This document shows positions 41,407 to 49,144 of a stretch of 64,000 nt of DNA, piece by piece. The first letter of the stretch is position 1; each line of letters opens with the position of its first letter. The DNA lies in assembly GCF_026262505.1 (NCBI RefSeq), contig NC_067206.1, forward strand, positions 496,001-560,000, given 5' to 3'. The position numbers were made by a program, and so were the translations under genes. This stretch comes from Trichomonas vaginalis G3 (Eukaryota > Parabasalia > Trichomonadida > Trichomonadidae). The notes beneath the pieces were generated by a model. That model was not told the origin of the DNA, ran no database searches, and was given only the letters and a program-made list of their open reading frames with translations.

Positions 41407-42255
41407 TTATATTTTTACCGTTCGATAGTAGTTGTATATGAAACTAAGTTCTAAGTAAAACGCATGGTATAATGGAATTATTCTCTTTCTTCCATCTGTT
41501 GTAAACCATACTTGAAAGTCTGAAATACTTCCACTTGGTGGTTCATATAGCTTTGTAGGTTTTTCGTAAAAGTCATTTGCCAAGCATAAAAAAGAGTTTT
41601 GTGCACCAGAAAATGAAGCATGAACTATAATAGCATCTGAGTCGAAAACATTTTCATATGTTCCATTAGGGTTTTCGACTTCATAAAAGTCCGGGTGTAC
41701 TGGATATTCTGCAGGCTGATTTAACATCCTCATAAATCTATACCATGCCAAGTTGTTATATTTTGTAGAAATATAAACGTTTTCTCCAAGGTCTTCTATT
41801 CTATTGATTTTAACAGTTGCATTTTTCCTGTCATATATAATATCGAGATGGTACTCTCCTTCGTCAATGTTATACTGGTTTGCATATTCGATATAGATAT
41901 CGTTTATTTTTTCTTGAAAAGCTTGAAGAGTTGTTTCTAAGTTTACAAGCAAACTAACTTGTAAAAGTTTTCCCTGTTCAAATTTCTCATACATACGTTT
42001 TTCTTTGTTATAGTATCGAACTTCAAAACCGACCGTAAATGGGAAACCATGTATGGCTTCTGAAATGAACTTCATTCTACGAAAGCCAATAGCTTTTGTG
42101 ACGGATGGGTCTCTTAACCATCTTAACGGGTAGTCAAAACGATAGCCTTCATGCTTTACGGTCTCTGTCTCAAACTTTTGACCTACATTAGTAAAAAGTT
42201 CATCTAATGGTTTAGTTGTAGCAACTCTAGAATTTTCTTTTTCTATTGAAAGCAT
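41407..42255 (-). CDS. Candidate minor virion (penton/vertex-type) protein A
   Basis: 282 residues, no membrane segment, beta-rich composition with many aromatic residues. The last ~50 residues read as a strand-turn-strand module (ISDFQVWFTTDGRKRIIPL, then FYLELSFIYNYY). A similar closing module ends the protein at 61579-62334 (DMQFRLVDFQGEPVEL), and both genes are head-to-head with a fibre gene. From this context I infer a capsid vertex or minor jelly-roll protein that could hold the fibre; sequence alone does not prove it. The ATG at 42253-42255 is 18 bp from the fibre ATG. Confidence 0.5.
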   Translation of the reverse strand: MLSIEKENSRVATTKPLDELFTNVGQKFETETVKHEGYRFDYPLRWLRDPSVTKAIGFRRMKFISEAIHGFPFTVGFEVRYYNKEKRMYEKFEQGKLLQVSLLVNLETTLQAFQEKINDIYIEYANQYNIDEGEYHLDIIYDRKNATVKINRIEDLGENVYISTKYNNLAWYRFMRMLNQPAEYPVHPDFYEVENPNGTYENVFDSDAIIVHASFSGAQNSFLCLANDFYEKPTKLYEPPSGSISDFQVWFTTDGRKRIIPLYHAFYLELSFIYNYYRTVKI

Positions 42256-42273
42256 ATTTTATCTAGAATAAAA
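42256..42273. promoter_or_regulatory. 18-bp divergent promoter
   Basis: Only TTTATCTAGAATAAAA-type sequence separates two divergent start codons. It reads TTTTATCTAGA in one direction and TTTTATTCTAGAT in the other, so one near-palindrome gives both genes the element's T-rich TCT-type upstream motif. Confidence 0.6.
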
Positions 42274-43670
42274 ATGTCAAATGAAACAGCGTCTATGAGA
42301 GAAATACAACACAACCGACAACTCATTATACAAGCTCTAAATAAGAACACAACAAACTTTTCAAACTATTCTAAGATATCTGAGTCATTGAAAGAAGGAA
42401 ACTTAAAACTGACATTAAACCCAATGACAGATGAGTTTCTGTTTCAAGACAATAAGAACCATACTGTTTGATAAATCCAACAAAAGGAACTTTAAACGAG
42501 AAACCTATAAATGAACTTCTTTTGAAAGCAGATGTTGACAACAAAGCTGACAAAGAATATGTAGACGATGCAATAGCAAAAGAAGAAGAAAGAGCTAACA
42601 AAGCTTATGCAACAAAAGAACATACTCATCCTGAACTAGCAGACAAAACATATGTTGACAATAAAATGTCAAGTGAAGTGACAAGAGCTGAAAACGAATA
42701 TTCTAAAAAGACTCATATACATTCTATATCTGAAATAACAGACTTACAAGAAACCTTAAACAGTAAAAGTGCCGTTGGACATACACATACCATTGCAAAT
42801 ATTACAAACTTACAAGAAACCTTAAACAGGAAAAGTGCCGTTGGACATACACATACCATTGCAAATATTACAAACTTACAAGAAACCTTAAACAGGAAAA
42901 GTGCCGTTGGACATACACATTCTATATCTGAAATAACAGACTTAAACGTTAGCCTTGAAAAGAAAGCAGACAAGAACCATACACATACAAGTTTTACAAC
43001 TGTTGCTATAGAAAGTATTGAAGGAACGGTTGAAGAAACTGGTGGGGATGTATTATATTGTAAACCTCCTAACTTTCCACAAGGTTTAACATCGGATGAC
43101 GACATAACGACGATGAGAAACATTAGATGTAAAGATGTTTATGTCATGAAGGATGAACATAATATTAAATTCACTGCTCAAGATTTATATGACAAGAAAG
43201 CAGACAAAACAGAGCTTCAAACATTAAAGACAGAAATACTTCAAACATTATATCCTATAGGCTCTATTTATACGTCAATGAACTCTACCAGACCAGAAAC
43301 AGTTCTGGGTTTTGGAACTTGGACTCAAATAGTCGACAGGTTTTTGTATTGTGCAAACTCTTCAAAGGAAACAGGTGGAAGTAAAACGATTTCAGGTGAA
43401 AATTTACCTGCACATAGTCACTACATAGATTTAAGTACATCTCAAGCAGGTTGGCATAGTCATAGATTTTGGGATTGGTCAGGAATGACAAAAGGTAAAG
43501 GATATGATGTTAAAGAGGACGTTAAGTTTGCTATAAATTGTTACTGGAATAACACTGAGGGAGGAGGATACCATACACATCGCGTTTCAGGGTATACGCA
43601 AACAACGGGACAAAGTAAAGACTACATGCCACCTTACATGACAGTTTACGCATGGTATAGAATTGCTTAG
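42274..43670 (+). pseudogene. Fibre protein A with phage tail repeats and gp10-like C-terminal domain
   Basis: About 460 codons. The middle holds tandem GHTHTIANITNLQETLNRK-type units, the Phage_tail-repeat pattern with a His-Thr-His core. A ~90-residue stalk follows, then a C-terminal domain of the T4 gp10/baseplate-collar type: YPIGSIYTSMNSTRPETVLG, then FGTWTQIVDRFLY, LPAHSHYIDL and a closing MPPYMTVYAWYRIA. In phages such domains form trimeric, receptor-reading fibre tips. The stalk is nearly identical to that of the second fibre gene (58657-61561), but the tip differs. The gene looks nearly whole, with about one break near its 5' part. Confidence 0.82.
42713..42948 (+). repeat. 66-bp tandem repeat in fibre gene
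   Basis: Units start at 42713, 42779, 42845 and (partial) 42911. Units two and three are identical at every base, while the first and last carry a shared variant (TCTATATCTGAAATAACAG). Each unit encodes one 22-residue His-Thr-His stalk repeat, so copy number sets fibre length. The identity of the middle units points to recent duplication. Confidence 0.92.
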
Positions 43671-43819
43671 TCGTCATTTTCAACTTCTTTAGCATATTCG
43701 TCAGGAGTTGTCTTATATTTGTTAGGAACTGTCTTTGAAAGTATACCACCTTGAACTTTGACAAGTTTGAAACGAGGTCTGACAATAGTAGTTTTATCTT
43801 CTGCTTGCAGTGTGTACAT
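43667..43819 (-). CDS. Small 50-residue protein
   Basis: A minus-strand frame begins at the ATG at 43817-43819 and its TAA overlaps the fibre stop codon by a few bases, tail to tail. It encodes MYTLQAEDKTTIVRPRFKLV and ends DEYAKEVENDD. The composition is ordinary for a folded protein, with a basic middle and an acidic tail. Unknown family. The tight convergent packing with the fibre gene supports it as a real small element gene. Confidence 0.5.
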   Translation of the reverse strand: MYTLQAEDKTTIVRPRFKLVKVQGGILSKTVPNKYKTTPDEYAKEVENDD

Positions 43820-43841
43820 TTTGCCATGTTAGTTAGTATAC

Positions 43842-43886
43842 CTAAGTCGTGTACTGAGGCACTGCGCGCCTCCGTACACAACTTAG
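43842..43886. repeat. Strong 45-nt hairpin
   Basis: CTAAGTCGTGTAC (43842-43854) pairs with GTACACAACTTAG (43874-43886) with one mismatch. Inside it GAGGC pairs with GCCTC around a GC-rich loop. It lies just upstream of the 50-residue gene and 170 nt past the fibre stop, in otherwise AT-rich sequence. It may be a transcript-end or replication structure, or a small palindromic insertion. Confidence 0.8.
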
Positions 43887-44010
43887 CTGTTTTGACACTT
43901 TACAAAACCAGTAACGTATATTTTACAACACAAACACAAACACCAACTTAACCTTAAATATTTATAAAGCCGCCAACCACTTCACCTCACTACTGTAAAA
44001 ATAAACGTTC
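43887..44010. other. Short AT-rich spacer in the element
   Basis: This spacer separates the 43842 hairpin from the gene ending at 44011. A CACAAACACAAACACC stretch is present, with no open frame of note. Confidence 0.4.
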
Positions 44011-44337
44011 TCACTTACAAAAGTATTGCAACTCTTCCCATTGCTGTGCTTCACACAATAGTTCATATTCTTCAGTATCGCTGCTGTCGCTCCAATCGTC
44101 AGAGTCAAAATCACTGTCATAGTTTATACCTGTAAGTTTTGACAAAGCTAATGAAACACGTTTACCGTTTGTATCGTATGCTTGTATAAACTTTCCATTC
44201 TTCATTCCTTCATAAACGCTCAAACTAACTTTACCCTTTCTCCCTCGTATCTGATAGAATGTATTTTCACGAGGAACGAAGAACAAATTCTTGAACTCAT
44301 GACCATTGTAGTTTGTTATCTCAATAGTTTTCGTCAT
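44011..44337 (-). CDS. Stand-alone homologue of the HNH-protein C-terminal domain
   Basis: 108 residues. Residues 1-70 (IEITNYNGHEFKNLFFVP, then FYQIRGRKGKVSL) align by eye with the last ~70 residues of the HNH endonuclease at 48523 (IEVKTYGKHEFDDLYYDP, then FYFFNGIRYRELHV). No HNH or NUMOD4 part is present here. The C-terminus is an acidic Asp/Ser tract followed by QQWEELQYFCK. The shared module probably binds DNA or protein; its separate existence suggests it has a job independent of cutting. The ATG follows TTTTATTTTTATGTAA. Confidence 0.65.
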   Translation of the reverse strand: MTKTIEITNYNGHEFKNLFFVPRENTFYQIRGRKGKVSLSVYEGMKNGKFIQAYDTNGKRVSLALSKLTGINYDSDFDSDDWSDSSDTEEYELLCEAQQWEELQYFCK

Positions 44338-44441
44338 TTACATAAAAATAAAATAAAAAATAAACTTAAAAATAAAATAAAAAATTAATGATATCACCAC
44401 CCTCACACGTATGAAAACATCCATTTAAATTTAGGTGAAGT

Positions 44442-44455
44442 GGTGAGATCTCACC
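44442..44455. promoter_or_regulatory. Palindrome GGTGAGATCTCACC
   Basis: A perfect 14-bp palindrome embedded in AGGTGAAGT-palindrome-TCTTTTTTCACC. The same block or a one-step variant (GGTTAGATCTCACC or its complement) recurs at 55737, 55890, 56164, 57235 and 57469. All six copies are intergenic in the element. It could be an operator, a replication-protein site or part of a dispersed repeat. Confidence 0.75.
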
Positions 44456-44484
44456 TCTTTTTTCACCCTGTTGAATTCATTGCT

Positions 44485-44721
44485 TTATAACTCTCTTCCT
44501 TTCTCCAACTCTTCTAACTTCTTCCTAAGTTCAGCAATGTTGTCCTCATGAAGTTTAATCTTTCTCAAAATTCCTTCTTTATCTAATGGTTGCTTTATCT
44601 TTCTAAACTGAACTCTACCATCCTTCATAGTATGAATGTAAAAACCTTCTGGAATAGTTCCTGATTTAATGTATTCTACCAAAAACTTTTGTTTCATTGC
44701 TTCAGTGACTTTATTTGTCAT
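44485..44721 (-). CDS. Small coiled-coil protein with KDG module
   Basis: 78 residues from the ATG at 44719-44721. Residues about 25-50 (PEGFYIHTMKDGRVQFRKIK) resemble a segment of the protein at 46962-47291 (HPFYYVSQSKDGKIYVRKRK), so the two share a short strand-turn-strand module. The C-terminal 30 residues are a Leu/Lys/Glu coiled coil. Function unknown. Confidence 0.6.
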   Translation of the reverse strand: MTNKVTEAMKQKFLVEYIKSGTIPEGFYIHTMKDGRVQFRKIKQPLDKEGILRKIKLHEDNIAELRKKLEELEKGREL

Positions 44722-44768
44722 TTCAATCAAATAAAAATTTTAATATTAAATAAAAATAACGTTATTTT

Positions 44769-45227
44769 TCAGTAAGGAAACGCAGGAGTTTTACGATTTA
44801 TTTGAGGAGTAGGTTCTGGTTTAAATGTTGGAGTCGGTTTAGGAGTTGACTTTTGAACAGGAGTTTGTACTTCCATAGGTTCAGGAGTTATTGAAGGTTT
44901 TGCTTGTGAAGGCGTTGGTTTTGGCGAAGGTGTTGGAGTTTGTTTAACTTCAGCTACTTCAGTATTATTTATAACATTTGCTTTATTTCTTTTCAACATC
45001 ATTACTGCTCCTGCTGTAGCTAGCAAACCTAGTGGGAGACCATATTTTATATAAGGACTTGACCAAATGCTATTTTTGACAGGAGCTGGTGGAACACCTA
45101 ACCTTGGTGAGACTGCTCTTTGCCATTGTGCAGCTCGTAAGAAATATTCAATAGGTGCTCCATAATCGTTTGGTAAAGTTTGTTTCATAGATGGTGAAGG
45201 TTCACGAGAGCTTGATGAAGAACTCAT
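44769..45227 (-). CDS. Single-span membrane protein with proline-rich tail
   Basis: 152 residues. A Ser-rich start is followed by a hydrophobic segment at about residues 63-80 (YGLPLGLLATAGAVMML) and then KRNK. The second half is Pro/Thr/Lys-rich (PTPSPKPTPSQAKP) and ends TPAFPY, a C-terminal PY like that of the 80-residue protein at 41160. Its place just downstream of the capsid region on the same strand suggests a virion membrane or maturation protein. Family unknown. Confidence 0.6.
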   Translation of the reverse strand: MSSSSSSREPSPSMKQTLPNDYGAPIEYFLRAAQWQRAVSPRLGVPPAPVKNSIWSSPYIKYGLPLGLLATAGAVMMLKRNKANVINNTEVAEVKQTPTPSPKPTPSQAKPSITPEPMEVQTPVQKSTPKPTPTFKPEPTPQINRKTPAFPY

Positions 45228-45257
45228 TTATAAACTTTAAAAATAAACGTTCATCCT

Positions 45258-46833
45258 TTATTCCTCACTGTCGTCCGTAGCTAAGTTATAGTCATCTAAT
45301 CTTATTATTGGGATTCCATTAGCACGCACCTGAATGGCAAAGCAACAATCCCTCATAAATCCAATAAGTGGCTTTGGTACATTTTCAGTTGCTAGTTCAA
45401 TAGGTCCTTTAACAGACAATTTGTATGTTATTGGAGCAGTAGATGTTTGACCTTGTTGGAAGCAAAAGTCCACTTCTGTTGGAAAACCACATAAGAAATG
45501 TGTGTTGTCATAGCTATCCCATTTATGTTCCACACTACCATCATCCACCAATGACCTCATAACATCTTCATTAAATCCTATCATATCATTGTTTGTATTG
45601 CAGGCGTTCGCAACCATTTCATAAAATACAGGTCCATATGATTTTTCAGGTTCTGCAGGCATATTTCCATAAGCTCCCATGGAAAGCTGAAGATATTTAA
45701 ACTTAGGGTTCTCAAAATTAACATAATAGTTGTCTTTCTTTCTAAATAGTGCCCAAATACTTTTAACATTAATAGGCGTATAAGCTGCTGTAAATGTTGC
45801 ACTTGAACTATCTGTATTCTTTGAGAATGAACCGTCCATAGGAATCCAATCCATAACTTTAACAGGAAAACATAAAGCCTCGTTTTGTATAATGTTCTAC
45901 AAGTTCTGTATAAATGTTAGGGTCTAAAGAGAATGACTTTGATGAATGAAACATTCATTAAAATCCATCTTTGTTCGAAATAGTTGCTGGGTTACAGTTG
46001 TAATAGTAAACTGTTCCACTAGCTTCTACTGCCTTCGTTATCATAGTGAATGGTTCATTCCATGGAACAAATTTATTTGTCGGTGGATTTGAATCTGAAG
46101 CAAATGCAACTTTAAGAGTTGGATTGAAAGCAATGATATCATTTACAGATATAGATGTGCATTGTAAGGCGTCGCTACTGAACTTTACTTTAAGCTGAAT
46201 GTTTCCTGCAAAAACTGGAATAAATCGAATAGCTTCTAATGGAAGGAATCTTCTAACAGGAATTCTTAAACGAAGCTTAAAATCAAATGATTTTCCTGCT
46301 GTAATTGGACCACTAACAATTTGTCCTGTTCTGCATGTTCCCGAATGACTCCATACATCTTCATGTCGAGTCTTTGAGAAAACATCTACTTTCTTTATTT
46401 GTTCGGTAGTTTGTGAGTTTGAAGTTATATATGCTTCTTCTCGTGCGTTGTCTTGAGAATATACGATACGACCATTTGCAAGGATTTGATATCCAGCAAC
46501 TGCATAGAAAGCGTCATCGAAACCAATCCAAAATCCTGGTGGGTTTGTTTTATTGGAACCTGAACCAATTTCTTTATCTGCAATAAATTGACCTTCCATT
46601 TTATACGTAATGAATGTATTGTAAAGGTCCAACATATTTTCACCAGGAGGTGAGAGATTGAATGTTACCCATGTGTTATCTTTAGCAGTTCCAGGTTGTG
46701 ATGGAATCTTTGCGTCAGAATATTTTCTATTAGTGTCACCAATTTGAACTGCATTGTCTATGATATCGAAATATGAGCGAATCTGATGAATATGCTCTGC
46801 TGGAGTAAATTCGTTTAACTGTTCGTTCTGCAT
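45258..46833 (-). pseudogene. Major capsid protein region (double jelly-roll)
   Basis: The region encodes the expected length of a Polinton major capsid protein. The upstream part begins MQNEQLNEFTPAEHIHQIRS and contains long beta-rich stretches (FNLSPPGENMLDLYNTFITY, then FKLRLRIPVRRFLPLEAIRF) typical of the first jelly roll. The downstream part (ALFRKKDNYYVNFENPKFKY, ending RANGIPIIRLDDYNL) fits the second barrel. It has the element's TTTTTATTCTGAAG motif upstream of the ATG at 46831. The copy is broken, with about one or two breaks. The capsid call rests on layout, size, neighbours and beta content, not on a database match. Confidence 0.65.
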
Positions 46834-46961
46834 GTATTTACTTCAGAATAAAAATATCTATTTACTTCATTATTCTCACTCTTCTTCTTTGGCATTCGTG
46901 GTGGAAGTTGTTTCTTGACATTTTTCAATGAACTGTACATTCTCTTTTGTCTCAACTTCTT

Positions 46962-47291
46962 TCACTGGTGGGTCAGGGTTCTTTGACTCGGTTTGTTTTC
47001 AATGAAATTCACGAACTTTGCAATAAGCTCTTGGTTCGTTATTGAAAGTACATCTGGCTTCTTTTCTTCTGGTTCTTTTGGTGGCTCAGTTTGAACAGAA
47101 GGTTTTATATGGGCTTCGCCCTCGGTGCCATACACCTTAATGTTGTCGCTCTCTGCATTCGCTAATGGAACCTTTCTTTTTCTTACGTATATTTTACCAT
47201 CTTTACTCTGACTTACATAATAGAAAGGATGTTGTATTCCTCTTGCGTCATTTAATATAATAGACTCTCGCTCTGATTTTGACAAGCTCAT
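46962..47291 (-). CDS. Small protein with KDG module
   Basis: 109 residues upstream of the capsid region on the same strand. The N-terminal half contains HPFYYVSQSKDGKIYVRKRK, similar to the 78-residue protein at 44485. The C-terminal half is Glu/Pro/Lys-rich and then helical (LIAKFVNFIENK). A GGGC-TTC-GCCC hairpin (47111-47121) lies within the coding frame, in the segment between the two halves. Function unknown. Confidence 0.6.
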   Translation of the reverse strand: MSLSKSERESIILNDARGIQHPFYYVSQSKDGKIYVRKRKVPLANAESDNIKVYGTEGEAHIKPSVQTEPPKEPEEKKPDVLSITNQELIAKFVNFIENKPSQRTLTHQ

Positions 47292-47337
47292 TTTTACATC
47301 GGTTAAAGTTTTAATTTTATTTTTTATCTGCAGTCAA

Positions 47338-47594
47338 ATGACTCAGACAAGTCATATGGACAAGACCCAAGGGGTCATAGATGTTGAAGCATTGAAGAAA
47401 GAAATTCGTGAGCAAATTTTATCCGAACTGAAGGAACAAAAACAACAAAAAGCCAGAGAGACCAAAGAGAAAACTTAGTGAAAAACAACTTGCTGCATTA
47501 GCTGCTGGAAGACAAAAGAACTCACGTTTGCTGGCGAAAAAAGCTAAAGAAGCTGAAGCAAAAAGCTAAAGAAGCTGAAGCAAAGAAAGAGTAA
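47338..47594 (+). pseudogene. Remnant of a small Lys/Glu-rich helical protein
   Basis: The first open stretch (MTQTSHMDKTQGVIDVEALK...) is an acidic/basic helix, and the following sequence encodes a Lys/Ala-rich basic helix reminiscent of viral DNA-condensing core proteins. A 22-bp direct duplication (AAAGCTAAAGAAGCTGAAGC core) lies near the 3' end. The ATG follows TTTTTTATCTGCAG, the element's upstream motif. The copy has about one break. Core-protein identity is only suggested by composition. Confidence 0.45.
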
Positions 47595-47619
47595 ATGGTT
47601 TATTTTTTATCCGAATTAA

Positions 47620-48472
47620 ATGTATAGACAAATACCTTTAACTGTTGCGTTCAGTAGTGAAAACCCTGACGTCAAAATAAAGGGGAACAGAGTAACGTTT
47701 AAGTTTCAACAGACTGGATTGTGAACATAAATGAAGAGAAGTACATTGGCATAACATCTATGTATATAACACGTGCTTTCAGAAAGGTTGACTTTATACT
47801 TCAAGTCGAGATAGAAAATACGAACAGTCTTTAAGCGCCCAAAACATTCACATATACAAATACTTTAAAGACGATACAACATTGTTGCAATGTATGATTT
47901 CATTTAATGAGATGTTCGAGAAAAAAGTTCAACATTGAAGTACAAACTTTACAGCCTTTACGTGAGTTTCTTGCACAACTGAAAGAAGAAGGTAGTCGGC
48001 CACAACTTATAGACTTTCATTATGAATTTAATGAAAATGAAGATGGAACTCATGACTGTCAGTTTGTTATATATTCACCATTCAATGAAGTAGCTAAAAA
48101 GAAAAATCCATTACGTATAAGGTTTCAAATCTCTGAACCCAATGATGATTTCAAGAATGTTTTCAATTATGATGCAATGCTTCCGAGGAAAAATGAATTT
48201 CAAAGATTGTAACACCTGGCATTTGGGATAGAAAGCAAGCTATATTATATTCAAACTTAAGTAAGGGAGTTGAAAATGAGTTCATTAGTCATACAAGAAC
48301 TTCACCACTTCCTAACCCTAAATACTATAAATTAACTGGCTTCAATCGTGAGTTTTGGATAGACATGTTCTCCACTCATGACCATAACTGCCCAGTGTTC
48401 TTACCTCCAGACCATAAGGACTGTCTCTATATTGAAGCACAACTCTTAAACTCTACCATCGCAGTATTGTAA
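47620..48472 (+). pseudogene. Decayed element gene, candidate minor virion protein
   Basis: Coding-like sequence fills this interval, including a 101-codon open piece at 47907-48212 and beta-rich stretches before and after it. It begins MYRQIPLTVAFSSENP after TTTTTTATCCG, the element's leader motif. Its end (PDHKDCLYIEAQLLNSTIAV) has the aromatic, strand-like feel of the virion proteins at 41407 and 61579. There are about three or four breaks, making it the most decayed gene of the element. Identity unknown. Confidence 0.5.
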
Positions 48473-48522
48473 AATCTACGCTAGTTTTATTTTTTTCTGA
48501 AAATTTTATTTGAGTGAAAGGC

Positions 48523-49092
48523 ATGGAAGGTGAAGACGTTTGGGAAACACTTGTTGCTGACAACGACTATGAAATTAACACAGAATATCCACACAATATT
48601 AGGAAAAAATCTACAGGAAAAATTGTGAGTGAATGGATGAGCGATGGATATTATAGGTTATGTTTAAACGGTCAAAAATACTTCAAGCACAAACTTATAG
48701 CAGAACAATTCATACTTAACCCAGACAACTTACCTCAAGTAGACCATATAAATCATATACGAACAGACAATAGAATAGAAAATTTAAGATATGTAACATC
48801 ACAACAAAACAATAAAAACAGATGTAAAGCAAATGGTATAAATTACAACTATGTAGATGAAATTGGTGAAAACTCCATTGAAGTTAAAACATATGGAAAA
48901 CATGAGTTCGATGATTTATACTATGACCCAGAACAAGACCTCTTCTATTTCTTTAATGGAATTCGCTATAGAGAGCTTCATGTAATGGAAAACAATAAAT
49001 GTGGAACTCTGTATGTAAATGCATGGACTGTAAAAGGAAAACTTACAAAAATTTCATACAGTGCATTCAAACGTCAATATAATCTTATATGA
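48523..49092 (+). CDS. HNH endonuclease (NUMOD4-HNH, homing type)
   Basis: 189 residues from the ATG at 48523. The N-terminus VWETLVADNDYEINTEYPHN is NUMOD4-like. An HNH_3 core follows with HKLIAEQFILNPDNLPQVDH and NHIRTDNRIENLRYVTSQQN, the paired His and Asn residues binding metal. The last ~70 residues form the module shared with the stand-alone protein at 44011. Such proteins are phage- and giant-virus-type homing nucleases that nick intron-free target sites. The reading frame looks whole. No obvious insertion target is visible beside it. Confidence 0.88.
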   Translation: MEGEDVWETLVADNDYEINTEYPHNIRKKSTGKIVSEWMSDGYYRLCLNGQKYFKHKLIAEQFILNPDNLPQVDHINHIRTDNRIENLRYVTSQQNNKNRCKANGINYNYVDEIGENSIEVKTYGKHEFDDLYYDPEQDLFYFFNGIRYRELHVMENNKCGTLYVNAWTVKGKLTKISYSAFKRQYNLI

Positions 49093-49144
49093 CCTCACTG
49101 CTGACAAAAATAAATGACCTCATTATTTTTTCTCATTCATGTTC

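Noticed and set aside
42713-42948. Repeat array as a CRISPR
   Set aside because: The 66-bp units are contiguous, without unique spacers, and encode a protein repeat.
43531-43951. Overlapping minus (43531-43881) and plus (43751-43951) frames around the fibre 3' end
   Set aside because: The convincing frame here is the 50-residue gene 43667-43819; the longer frames are in other registers and composition-driven.
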